Assembly: GCA_030704615.1 (NCBI GenBank) | Contig: CM060732.1 | Coordinates: forward strand, 69,545,053-69,609,052 | Source of the DNA: Takakia lepidozioides | Taxonomy: Eukaryota > Streptophyta > Takakiopsida > Takakiales > Takakiaceae | Length of the DNA: 64,000 nucleotides | Direction: 5' to 3' | The notes under the pieces: generated by a model | The model's input: only the letters and a program-made list of their open reading frames with translations | Told to the model about the DNA's origin: nothing | Databases searched by the model: none | Shown here: positions 12,140-22,843 of the stretch, one piece after another | How the letters are laid out: every line of letters begins with the position of its first letter | Numbering within the stretch: position 1 is the stretch's first letter | Made by a program: the position numbers and the translations under genes

Positions 12140-12690
12140 CACTGGCATGCCTACAGGGACATCATGTCCGTGGTACAAGGGTGATCCCCCATGAGGTCAC
12201 GTACATTTGTGTTCTCAAGGCCTATGCCGGCCTAGCAGCTCTTGAAGAAGGCACAGAGGTCTATGCTGACGTCCTCAAAGCTGGAATTGTGCCTGATTAT
12301 ATCATAGAGACTGCCCTTTGTCAACATGTATGTCAATGCGGGAGCTTTAAAGAGTGCACGTCAAGTATTCAACGATATGGCTCAACGACACGTGGTCTTA
12401 TGGAGCACCATGATGGCAGGATATGGCCAACATGGGTGTGGTCGAGAGGCCCTCGTACTATTTGAACAAATGCAACATGACGGGTTGAAACCCGATAGTA
12501 TCACATTTCTCTGTCTTCTCTCTGCATGTAGCTAGGCAGGCCTGGTGGATAAAGGCAGCCACTATTACTCGATTGCATGAGTCAAGATCATGGCCTTACT
12601 CCTGGAGTGGAGTGGAGCATTTTGGCTGCATGATGGATCTTCTTAGCCGTGCAGGACGTTTGGATGATGTCCACAAAATGTCATAGTTGG
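12140..12690 (+). pseudogene. PPR gene fragment, frameshifted
   Basis: The translation gives typical PPR text in pieces. One frame reads PHEVTYICVLKAYAGLAALE. After a frameshift near 12320 another frame gives ARQVFNDMAQRHVVLWSTMM and then PDSITFLCLLSACS, followed by a stop (TAG). Decayed remains of a VDKG and a LLSRAGRLDD motif follow. It resembles the C-terminal repeats of PLS PPR proteins but is from a different subfamily than the intact gene at 6.5-9.1 kb. There is no E or DYW domain. It is cut off where a LINE fragment begins. Confidence 0.85.
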
Positions 12691-12910
12691 TGAACAGAGG
12701 TGCAGGGACTAAGGTCTTGATGGTCCTCAAGAGGGTCACTCTCTGATGAAAATACCCAGGACTGTGTATCAGGAAATGGAAACTGTCTTCAGGCCTCCTG
12801 CACATCGGGCACTGACGATGTCCCTTTCCTCTCTGCATCTCTTTATTGTTCAAAGTGAGATTCCACACCCTGAGCTTAAATTTCAGTCTGGTGCCAAGGG
12901 TAGGTAGGCC
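12691..12910 (-). mobile_element. LINE fragment with zf-RVT-like zinc motif
   Basis: On the minus strand the peptide includes CPMCRRPEDSFHFLIHSPGY, the C-x2-C...H...H pattern of the zf-RVT domain. That domain follows reverse transcriptase in plant L1-type retrotransposons. A second, more decayed copy lies at about 47430-47690, alignable over some 220 bp (GTGAACAGAGGTGC at the left, GGTAGGCC near the right). Only the 3' tail of the element is present. Confidence 0.7.
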
Positions 12911-13435
12911 CTTCAGATCAGGGATGGAGAGGACCTACTCATAATAGACGCGTGCCTAGTTTGGGCAGAACAAGAGGGAACTCAGGGACGCAGAGAATGT
13001 ACTCATGAGACTTTGTTTGTTGTAGCGTTGTGGCCATAGACCCCGTGCCCAGTTTGGTCGGAAGTCAGGGATGGAGAGAGAGAGAAAACAAAATAGAATG
13101 GGTGATATATTTGTTGAAGTTAGGATAAAGCAGAAAAGGTAGGCTAGAGGGTGGAGAGGGTTAGATAGTTATGTGCCTTCAACGATGAAGCTAATTTTGT
13201 ACTTGCAGATATCCAAGAATTTTTGTACGAGAGGATAGACTTTCCAAGAGATGGCCTTATTGACAATTCCTTGTGAATTTTGCTATGACTTAGCTTGAGG
13301 CCATACTTGTGGTGCTCCCAGTGGGAATTCAGCTAGCTAATTAGAGCAGTCATGTAAGTTGACAACAATTTGGTTACGTGGAAACTGACTGATGTATAGG
13401 CCAGTGCTGCCATCATACTAAAAAAGAATTAGCTT
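12911..13435. other. Spacer
   Basis: I see nothing recognisable. It is AT-rich single-copy-looking DNA, possibly further unrecognised LINE tail. Confidence 0.4.
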
Positions 13436-13700
13436 CCTTAGCTCAATGGCAGTCACTCCTTCGGTGTTGTCCGTCTTGTAGGTCTCATGGCCCGTAACAT
13501 GGCTCGTAGCTCAGCTGGTAAGTGCAAGTGTGAACCCGCTACCCTGCCCCGTGTGTGGGTGTGTGGGATTGTTCGTGACGATATGCCTGGCGTAAATGAA
13601 AGGGGGTTAATTTTTCCCCCTCCTCAAGGGCCTGAATTGTGGGCTGTCGCCCCTCCCAGGTTTCTTTTAAAAATAAAAGATAAAATAAAATAAAGGTGAA
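13436..13700 (+). mobile_element. Candidate tRNA-derived SINE
   Basis: Positions 13507-13518 read TAGCTCAGCTGG, an exact Pol III A-box of the tRNA type. A weaker relative (TAGCTCAATGG) lies about 70 bp upstream. The B-box is not clear. The body ends in an A-rich tail (AAAATAAAAGATAAAATAAA). AAAAAGAA words on both sides could be a short target duplication. The cloverleaf is not complete, so this is not a tRNA gene. Confidence 0.45.
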
Positions 13701-14057
13701 AAGGCTCCAAAAAGAACAAGGGATTGAGGACAGAGATTACCTAAATCTAGACAAAGTACTGGTCATAACATCATATACCTATGTTATGTCATACTTTATG
13801 CTGTTTTTTATGTTTTTCGCAGAGTATATATTCCCAATCAAAAGAATGATTGTTCTCATAAGTTGTCGCTAGTGCGGAGCAACGCGAAGCCTAGTTATAT
13901 ATCAAAAAAGGACAGTTAGCCAACAAGCCATAGGGTGTGGTTTGGTGGTAGGTGGCTGATGATGGAACTCTGATGGTTTCGAGTTCCACTTCCCTTGAAT
14001 TATTAGTACGGTTGGGTGGCTGGCGCCGCTTATTACCACCTCCATGGAGGTAGCTTT

Positions 14058-14501
14058 CAGTGTTGGTCTGGTATAATAGGTGAAGGACTGGTATAAAGTA
14101 TTGGTATATGCACCGGTATTAGACAACCAGACCAGTCTGGTATCATTTGGGGGATACTTGATATACCAGACCAGGCTGGTATCAGTTTTTTCATACCAGC
14201 CAAAATACCAATAATCCCCCGTCTTCCTCATTTACTCTGGTATGTATGCTATATTAATTTATGTATATATATGCCTACATACTTGTACTTATGTATAGAT
14301 AAACTTGTCATTCAAGATGGCTTTGGAATGATACCAGAATTGATATCTCATACCATCTGGCCTTGTGGTCATGATAGTCATACTTATACCAGTATCTGGA
14401 CAGAAATACATCCACCATTATATAGACTAGACTGGTATGAAAGTTTTTGTGATATGTCTGGTATCAGGACCAGTCTAGCATGTCCTAAACCTGATACACT
14501 G
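14058..14501. mobile_element. Non-autonomous hAT-type element, copy 2
   Basis: It begins CAGTGTTGGTCTGG and ends CACTG. A perfect 8-bp duplication, GTAGCTTT, lies at 14050-14057 and 14502-14509. The 444-bp interior is alignable with copies 1 and 3. It is the best preserved copy and defines the family length. Confidence 0.8.
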
Positions 14502-14509
14502 GTAGCTTT

Positions 14510-15813
14510 GCAACTACCTTGATGTAGGAGATCCTAAATTTACTTGCATGGAGGTAGTTATAAACTGTAAAAGCCAAAAAAAATATTAGTCCTTTAACGC
14601 ATGGAGGTAGTTCGCTCCTATGTTAATGGGATGGTGGGGCCATCACTTGACCAGCCTCATTAGAATGAGGCCGCCCATGGGGGTCGGACATTGCAATCAT
14701 GTGTGTGTGAACAAGGAGATCCCCACACAAGCCAAAAATGACCCAAAAATGAACAAAAAAACCATGTTTGACCAGCCCTCACATCTGTTGGTCTTGGCCA
14801 AATTTCATGAAATGATAGGCAGTAGAAAAATCGCCAGATTTCGACCCGGAAAATGGGTCGGCTACTTCAAAGGAATTACAGGAGTAAAAAATAGAAAATT
14901 CGCCAGAAAGCGCCAATGATTAAATATCAGGAGCCAGATTTTTCCTATGTGGGCCTGTTAAAATGTGACACGTGTTATATAGCCTCTTTTCTAACCCTAC
15001 CACCTCGTTAAACTCGCCACATGGGCGCTAGGTTGAACTTACATGTGGCCTTTGTGGCGATTTTGGAAAAGTTAAAACAAAATCACTGCATCATACTGCA
15101 CAAGAAGAAAAACCAAGCATGAAGACAGATCCCCATAAATAAAATCGGGCTAATATAATAATATATTTATTACATAGTAATATTAGATAGTATTTTTATT
15201 ATTTCTTTTTTTAAAGCTCAAACTAAAGTTTTGAGGTACCTCAAAACACCGTATAGTTGAAGTTATATTGATAAAGGGGAAAAATAAAATTTCAAAGATG
15301 TTATATATAAAAACATATCCAACGGGTAAAAGATAAGCCCCGAAAAAACTGGTTGTAGATGAGATCCTGATAATTACTAATACAACTAAGGGCACCATAG
15401 CTATAGAAGAAGAAAAAGAGTCATACTGCCTACCCCTCCCATCTTCAACTGCTCGCCCCGCAATTCTAGTCTATATCAGAATATCGCCAGCAACCATATT
15501 GCAACTGGGATGTTTGCCAGGTGGTTATGTCATTTTCTCTAAACCCTAAGTCCTATAGATAACCGAGAATGTGCTCAATGACACATGTATGCTGTCTTAG
15601 AGGTTGCATAGAAAGCAAAAGAAGAAGGACCAAAGTCTCCCCATAGCCATGCAGGAAGAAGCTTGCAATTTGAAAGAAAAGAGCAAAGAGAGATCCAAGA
15701 GAGATCCTAGCTTATGTATTTTGAAGTGGTTTTTGCTATGCAATGTGTGTATCTTAGTTCAGGGTTTTTCTTAACAAGATAATTGTACTTATTTTAGGAT
15801 GCAGAGTCTAAAC
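14510..15813. other. Spacer
   Basis: AT-rich. No gene or clear element seen; the ORF at 14620-14919 has low-complexity lysine-rich text and no family. Confidence 0.4.
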
Positions 15814-16325
15814 TAGTGTTGGACTAGTTCATATATGAAGGACTGGTAATGTATTGGTATATAGAGAGAAAGAGACTCCGGCCAAAGCCGGCGTAACTAA
15901 GAGCCACTTCGAATTACAGCTATTGGTATATACACTGGTATTGAGTACCATACTAGTCTGGTATCATTTGGGGGCAATACTTGGTCATCTACGAGACCAG
16001 GCTGGTGTAAGTTTTTCCATACCAACCACAATAATACCAATAATACCGGTACTCCCCCCTCGCCTTCCTCAATTACTCTGGTATGTGTTTTATATTATTT
16101 TATGTGTAACATATGCCTACATACTTGTACATATGTATGTTTTTCTCTTTATGTGTATTGTATTTGTTTTCACTTGATACTTGCTATTTGATAAACTGAC
16201 GACTTTGGAATGAAACCAAAATTGATATCTCATACTAGCTGGTATTGTGGTCATGATACTCATACTTATACCAGTATCTGGCAAAAAATACATCCACCAT
16301 TATATATAGACCAGACGTTCTATGT
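15814..16325. mobile_element. Non-autonomous hAT-type element, copy 3 (right end lost)
   Basis: The left end TAGTGTTGGACTAG is a mutated form of the family terminus. The interior follows copies 1 and 2 up to ATACATCCACCATTATATA and then stops without the CACTG end. A 57-bp SINE-like insertion interrupts it at 15864-15920. Confidence 0.7.
15864..15920 (-). mobile_element. SINE 3'-end insertion in hAT copy 3
   Basis: The perfect 12-bp direct repeat TATTGGTATATA lies at 15852-15863 and 15921-15932. Copy 2 of the host element has this word only once, which proves an insertion. The 57-bp insert is the inverted relative of 761-858: it contains GGCCGGAGTC and a TC tail when read on the minus strand. 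Confidence 0.75.
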
Positions 16326-16829
16326 CCTTATATATACTTAAAGCTGTGAGGCCTCCGTCCCTCATTTACTTTAAAAATAAATAAATAAATCCATAGAGGT
16401 TTCAACGTTTCAACATAGGTAGGTGTATAAGCCTGGTTCCTTCAAAAAAAAAAAAAAAAAACAATAAAAAAAGAAAGAAAAAAAAGCCATGACTACTAAT
16501 TACAAATAACTCAATGGAAGAAATACCCCTTTCTCTTTAAAAACAATTAAAAAAAATGATTTGGTCGCCTCGCTCTCGCAGCTCCTAGAAGCTTCCCGGG
16601 CGTTGCGTTTGCTTGCTGCGCACTCCTTGCACCCATCTTCTAAGCTCCCGACCGCCCACCTCAGGGAGATCGTTCTACACTAGTCACATCGGAGCTCTTG
16701 TCAGAAATTTTTAGAGGTGATCTTGGCTTTCGTAAGCAGAGGTTTCTGTAATTCGTTAGATTGGGTGAGTTAGCCTGCATCGAGCATTGCTCGCTACGTT
16801 GGCAGTAGGGTTGGAATCCCCCAAAGATC
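16326..16829. other. AOX promoter and 5' UTR region
   Basis: Includes a long A-rich stretch (16443-16490). A C/T-rich stretch at 16570-16800 is likely leader of the alternative oxidase transcript. No clear TATA box at a sensible distance. Confidence 0.4.
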
Positions 16830-19192
16830 ATGATGGGGAGCCTGGGAACCGTGCTCAGGTCTGCGGTGAGGAGGCAATTTGTGGTGGCAGGGTTGCGAGC
16901 GTATCATGGTGGACATGTTGGTACTACTGTCTTGCGGGAGTATTTGGTTGAAGCTCCTGCGCGGCCATTGAGTGCAAGTTTTTCGAGGATATCCCGGACA
17001 TGGACGCCTTTCAGTTACAGCATGAGCACCGCCGCCGCCGAGCAGGTGCAGGATCCGCCGCCTCCTGTGCCACAGGACCAGAAGGACAAGCGGGAAACTG
17101 TGGAGATGGAGCATTCACAATACTGGGGAATTGTTGCCAAGCAGCAGATGCGGGATGATGGGACTCCCTGGCCATGGAATAGCTTCAGGGTAAGTGGTGC
17201 ACTCTCTTGCCCCCAATATGTCTAGCTTCTGACTCGGAGGCAGGAGCTATTGTCAGAATCGCCTCTGAGGGAATCTTTGCCCTCGTCCATCGGCAAAGTG
17301 TTGGACGTCTCTGTGGCAGACATCTACCTGCTGTGTTAATTACCAGATACCAGAAACGAGGACTCCGAAATTCTTTGCCTATTGTTGATGAGGAGCCACA
17401 GTACACTACTTCGAGTTAGCTCTGGTCTATGGCCTGTGTTTGCACTTTTGTCAATGGAGAGTCATGCAAGAGTTTCTTGTTTCCATGATTTTTCAGTGCA
17501 TCAATCGTAATGTGTTGTTGGACATGGTGGGGTGGATGTTTTGCAGCCAATAGATGCTTATGTCCCAGACATTACTATTGATTTGAAAAAACACCACAAA
17601 CCAGAATCCTGGACAGACACGGTGGCATTTTGGGTGGTCAAGTCCCTGCGTTTACCAACAGATCTGTTTTTCAGGGTGAGATTTCAGCCAGCTCTTGCCA
17701 ATGAAAGGGGCATATGTCCGTCTCAATAGCCTGCTTATACTATTTATTTGCCTCCCCATTCTCTCAGATTTATTATTGTCAGACTAGACAATGTTCAGCT
17801 AATTACAGAGTGTGAGCTGCTGCAATACTTTCCAGGAGTTGTTGTCTTATGCATCAAAGACAGCAAGTGTTCGGGTTTCAAGCAGTAGGTAGTTGTGGCT
17901 TTTCTTGAGCATCACCAAGTGCTCATGAGAAATGTGGGAATTGATGATGCCTTTGATGGTCCCAAGCAGCATCATTGAGTGCAGGATTTGTGGTGTCTCT
18001 GCATACCAGGAAAGGTGCTCTACGAATATGAAATTTAGTGCAGCACCTGCCTGGTCTGCAGGGATGAGGTGAGTTACTATTCCCTGCTCTAGGCTTACAA
18101 TCATGCATTTATCCTTCCGTTCACTGCTGTAGGTTACCAATATGCATTTACGTTGTCTAAGCTTAAGGTTGTTGAATCTTACGCCCATTTGGGAAGCATG
18201 ACATATTGTAATTACTCTAGCAATGTAGTATAACCTTAGAAATCTCTCAATTTAAAATTAGCATCTCTGACCTTTTTGGGCCATTCTAAGGCTTTCTGTC
18301 CATTACTCCTGAAAAGGTCATCAGTAACCAGCACCTGAGAACATTCTTTGTGTATGCAGAAACGGTATGGTTGCAGGGCAATGATGTTGGAGACAGTGGC
18401 AGCTGTGCCAGGAATGGTTGGTGGCATGTTGTTGCACTTCAAGTCTTTGCGCAGATTCGAACATAGCGGTGGGTGGATAAAGGCTCTTCTAGAGGAGGCT
18501 GAGAATGAAAGGATGCATCTGATGACCTTTATGGAAGTGGCACAGCCCAAGTGGTATGAACGAGCTCTTGTTGTTGCAGTGCAAGGCGTCTTTTTCAATG
18601 CCTACTTCGTGCTATACCTCATATCGCCCCGTCTTGCACACCGAATCACTGGATACTTGGAGGAAGAAGCCATTTATTCATACACACAGTTTCTGACGGA
18701 GATTGAGAAAGGGAATATACCCAATGGTCCAGCACCCGCTATTGCCATCGATTACTGGAGGTTGCCAAAGGATGCAAATATCTACGATGTGGTGATGGTT
18801 GTCCGTGCAGATGAAGCACACCATCGTGATGTTAATCACTTTGCAGCGGTAAGCTACCTAGTTCATGCAAATTGGGATAGGTTTTGATAGTAATCTTTTG
18901 CTCAGAGTGCTGGACTATGTAATGGATAGTGGGTGTGACCCATTCTCTGTATGGTTTGTTGGGCTAGATACTGCAATGCTGATAGATAAATTCCATGTGC
19001 ATGGGAAATGAGTTGGACCAATGTTGTTCAGTGTGACATGGACAGGGTGCTGTTTTGTGGGTCAGCCAAGGTGAAGTTTTGAAGCTGATCTCTGTTTCTT
19101 ATATGAGAAAATGGATTGTCTTTTGTGTGCAGGATATTCATAAGCAAGGGAAAGAATTGCGTGAGGCAGCAGCACCTATTGGATATCACTAG
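16830..19192 (+). CDS. AOX: Mitochondrial alternative oxidase, 4 exons
   Basis: Exons 16830-17189, 17547-17675, 18360-18848 and 19133-19192 give 1038 nt and 345 aa. All introns are GT-AG and phase 0, the classic four-exon plant AOX layout. AOX oxidises ubiquinol and reduces oxygen to water at the inner mitochondrial membrane, bypassing complexes III and IV. The N-terminus is Arg/Ser rich (mitochondrial presequence). The diiron ligands lie in [32 protein letters not shown] and [12 protein letters not shown]; membrane-binding segments are conserved. The C-terminus is EAAAPIGYH. Oddity: there is no cysteine before the core, so CysI is missing and CysII is Ser (PWPWNSF). Two adjacent ATGs open the frame; the first was used. 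Confidence 0.96.
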
Positions 19193-20552
19193 GCAGATAC
19201 AGGATCTGGCCCTAGCTAAATTTTGGCAGCCAGCTTTAGGAGTATAAGGGCTTGTTTTCCATGTCTTTGAAGTGGCCGCTGCCAACCACTGTAACAGGTA
19301 GGAACTAGGAACCTCTAAAGGTAGAGAAGATAGTAGTAGCTACCATCTCATACTAGATGTAGATTGCAACTCGTCTTTGTGTGACATCTATGATGGAGTA
19401 GACTTGGCCCAAGTATGAACAGAGCAGGCTCGTTGGATGAGCATGGTAAATTGAAAGACACTTACCTCAGCTTCATACCTCCAACCTATTTGTCTGCCTT
19501 TTGGTGTCAGACTCACGAGTAGAGTTTATTTCGTCTGGTCATCTGTTGCAGCTGCTAGCCAAGCCCTCAATAGCCAGAGTTCACATCTCCACACCCCACT
19601 CCTTTACAGGTAGAAACACCACTGAAAATCCTGATTACTAACCAAGTCGCCTGCCTCTCAGCTCCTAAATATTCTCTTCTATGGCATATCTGCCACAAGC
19701 TTGTGTTTGGACATCATGTCATGATGACAATGGGGAATAGGGAACTTAGTCTCTCGTGATGACAAACAGAGTAGGTAAACAATACACCATTAAATATCAC
19801 TGCACAGTTTCAAACAAATTGGGTTGTCCTGAGGATCGCATCAGAGCAGCTCTAAGTGGAAATTAGGAAATACCTACAGAGGACAGAGTCATCCACAATG
19901 AGAATCCAGATCGCAATTCTTGCAACACATTCGTAATTCAACCTCAGAAGCTTCTATTTTCGCATCCCACCACCTCTCTTTCGCAGGAAATTCACAATAG
20001 TAACGGCCGAAAGTGGGACTAGAACGTTGGTTCACAGATCCCTTCCAAGCTGCTCCCTGAAGACGCATAAGATCCCAAATGCTGCATTCCCACATCAAAC
20101 CTCTTCATGATCGCTTGACCGATCTCACCGTCTCGCCTCTACTTGTGCAGCAACCGATGCAAGATCCAAAAAAATACACCAAAGCTCACGTGCAGTTTAG
20201 CTGCAGGCGAGCTGCGCGTCACAAGCGGATACTTCGATTCTGGAAGCAGAATGAGAAAATACAGCTGCAGCAAGTAGCCACACAGAAGAAAAGCCAAACA
20301 AGTTTCCTTTGCAAACATGGAATCAAGTTGTCACATGCATTCCCGACGCTGCTTCCTCGCACTCACTCCATCGAAAACCCCCGCAACCCCATTCCTCACA
20401 CACACTCTTGAAACTCATTCCTGCATCATCACAAACCCTTCCTCCTCTTCTTCGAAAGCAGAGAGAGAGAGAACGTTGTGCTGAACGCTTGGGTACCGGA
20501 AATCACCGGTGGACCGGTGTTTCTGATGAAATGAGACTGAAATTACTATAAT
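19193..20552. other. AOX 3' flank and intergenic
   Basis: The first ~100 bp should be AOX 3' UTR. The rest shows no supported gene. Confidence 0.4.
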
Positions 20553-20575
20553 TTATAAACTATATATAATTATAA
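20553..20575 (+). promoter_or_regulatory. TATA-rich core promoter of PsaD
   Basis: A TTATAAACTATATATAATT tract lies about 205-225 bp upstream of the PsaD start. A CT-rich leader (CTCTCTCTCTCT near 20660) follows, as in many plant photosynthesis genes with long pyrimidine-rich 5' UTRs. The transcription start is not visible from sequence. Confidence 0.5.
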
Positions 20576-20779
20576 TCGCTGCAATCCATTCAAAAGTGGG
20601 AAACAAAGCACGGGATTGGCGCAGAGGGATATCGCGGGAGCGTCTTATCCGACCCTCGTCTCTCTCTCTCTCTCTGTCCCTCGCTTGTCTCTCTTCGTGT
20701 GCTTCACACGAGCTCGTCGACTCTAGCCCTGCTCCCCTTCCTTCTCTCGCGTCCACAACAGCTGCATTCTGAAGGTGCA

Positions 20780-21515
20780 ATGGCGGCTCTGGCAACGGCT
20801 TCAGCAGCGGCTGTAGCGGTGGCCGCACCGGCCGCCGCATCAGCCAGCATAAGGGAGAAGAACGTGCAGCTGAGGATGTTCTCTCTTCAGGGACAGAAAC
20901 TGCAAACCGTATGCAATGGTGCCCGCGTTTCGATGGCTACTGCCGAGGCTCCTGCTGGATTCACTCCCCCGGAGCTGAAGACAGACACACCTTCCCCAAT
21001 CTTCGGTGGCAGCACCGGCGGATTGCTTCGCAAGGCGCAGGTGGAGGAATTTTATGTCATTACATGGGAGTCCCCGAAGGAGCAAATCTTTGAGTTGCCT
21101 ACCGGTGGGTATTGTGTCTGTATTTTCAATGAAGTGTTGTGCATTGTTTTGCAGCTTGAAGTCTGTGTTGTGGCAGACCTTATGTTTCTCCGGATGTTTC
21201 ACTTTTGGAATTGCCCCGCCGCCGTGTGCAGGAGGAGCTGCCATCATGAGGTCAGGGCCGAACTTGCTGAAACTGGCCAGGAAAGAGCAGTGCTTGGCTC
21301 TTGGAACCAGATTGAGAACTAAGTTCAAGATCCAGTATCAATTCTATCGTGTCTTCCCCAATGGTGAGGTGCAATATCTTCATCCCAAGGACGGTGTGTA
21401 CCCCGAGAAGGTGAATGCTGGCAGGAAGGGAGTTGGAATCAACGACCGTTCTATTGGAAAGAATGTCAATCCAGCTGAGATCAAGTTTACTGGGAAGCCA
21501 TCCTTTGACTTGTAG
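20780..21515 (+). CDS. PSAD: Photosystem I reaction centre subunit II (PsaD)
   Basis: Exons 20780-21104 and 21232-21515; 609 nt, 202 aa; intron 127 bp. The junction rebuilds the conserved LPTGGAAIMR. The Ala-rich N-terminus is a chloroplast transit peptide of roughly 50-60 residues. The mature protein then carries [19 protein letters not shown]-like text (here [19 protein letters not shown]), [40 protein letters not shown] and the C-terminal [20 protein letters not shown]. PsaD is the stromal subunit that docks ferredoxin on PSI. An alternative donor 4 bp further on would shift frame and is rejected. Confidence 0.96.
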
Positions 21516-22843
21516 ATAGGAGACTGTTTTGTATAGCTAATGATCAATTTCAACCTTCCCCTCAATGTTATTTGGATGTTTCCTGCCCAATAGAAAATGG
21601 TTCACAGCTCACAAATTCCTCTGTTGGTTAAAGTGGAGTGCTATGGATTTTCTCCTCTTCAGCTGGTCATCCTTCAGTTAAGCTTGCGTGTAATGCCGAG
21701 AAGGTAAGGTACTTTACCCTATCGTTGTCCAACACTTCCTGTCGTGTCCCACTTAATTGTTTCTTCCAGCCAAGCCAGTTGTGACAGGCACTTCAAGAGA
21801 TTACGGCAACGCACGGTGAGCATGTAAATCGGTGTACTGAACGCATTATGTAGTAAACATCCCACAGCGTGACTTGATCTTCAGAGTGCACCATTGCAAG
21901 TTGCTGCGTGGCTTTATGAACAATTTGAATGGAGAACGTGTGCTTCATTGCTGGGCCTTCTGACTGTGCGTTGGGATTTCAGAACTTCACAACCCTGTCA
22001 AACTTATGTCTACTCTTCTCAGGATCCTCTTCCATCGATCTGAAGTGGTCTCACAGATAGAGGTCACATAAAGAGTCGAAGACTTATGCAATCGTCGTGG
22101 AAGTAATGCCCAACTCTCTCTTCTTGTTTGCTGCATAATAATATTACTAAAAGCTAACACTGATCGAACTGCAATTTTCTCACATGATTAACGACATAGA
22201 TTTAAATCTGGAAGTCAACACCAAACACAGTACAGCTTCCTTCCAACATTTGGATTGGTTGTCACATGTACTAAAAAGTGTACACTTCAGGAGAAAATTA
22301 TAATATGCAGCCATACTTCCCAACCTATTCTTTGTTTTAGAGATGTCACATTTGCTACAAAAAATGCTCTTGCAGATACGAACAATATTTCACAGATCAT
22401 CCAACATATTGCATGCATAGATATACCTCCCATACAAGAAAGTCATAGATGTAGACTTGCTGAAAGTATTACTCTTCCATAGAGTGATTTATTTGAAGGC
22501 ACAAACAAGAAACATTCTCCCACAGATCATCGTACATGGTAAAGGTTCAAATTTCATACGTGCAAAACCTTCAGTCTATCATGGTTCATCCAACTCCAAG
22601 CAATCTACCAGTACCCCCTTGAACCCACTTACCCTGTTTCTCTAGCATTCGGTAACAGAACCCTCCACAAAACAAGTGGGCGGGACCAAGAGCCAACAAC
22701 AAACACCAAATCACATACTGGCTACTAGCAAAACCCGCAGACGGCAGTCTCGGAGAAACTTTCTACTCTTTTTCTACATCCTCAGAATTTGACAGTTCAA
22801 GTTTAAGTGATGATGAAAAGCAGTGCATAACCCTTTCGGGATG
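21516..22843. other. Convergent 3' flanks of PsaD and the SR gene
   Basis: No additional gene seen. PsaD 3' UTR lies at the left, SR-gene 3' UTR (minus strand) at the right. Confidence 0.4.

Noticed and set aside
13486-13600. tRNA gene
   Set aside because: A perfect A-box, but no B-box at the right distance and no cloverleaf; more likely a SINE head.
13860-13895. Helitron 3' end (CTAGT followed by T after a GC-rich stretch)
   Set aside because: The hairpin before CTAGT is very weak and no 5' TC end could be placed.
20840-21328. 162-codon ORF antisense to PsaD
   Set aside because: A shadow of the PsaD coding strand and intron.
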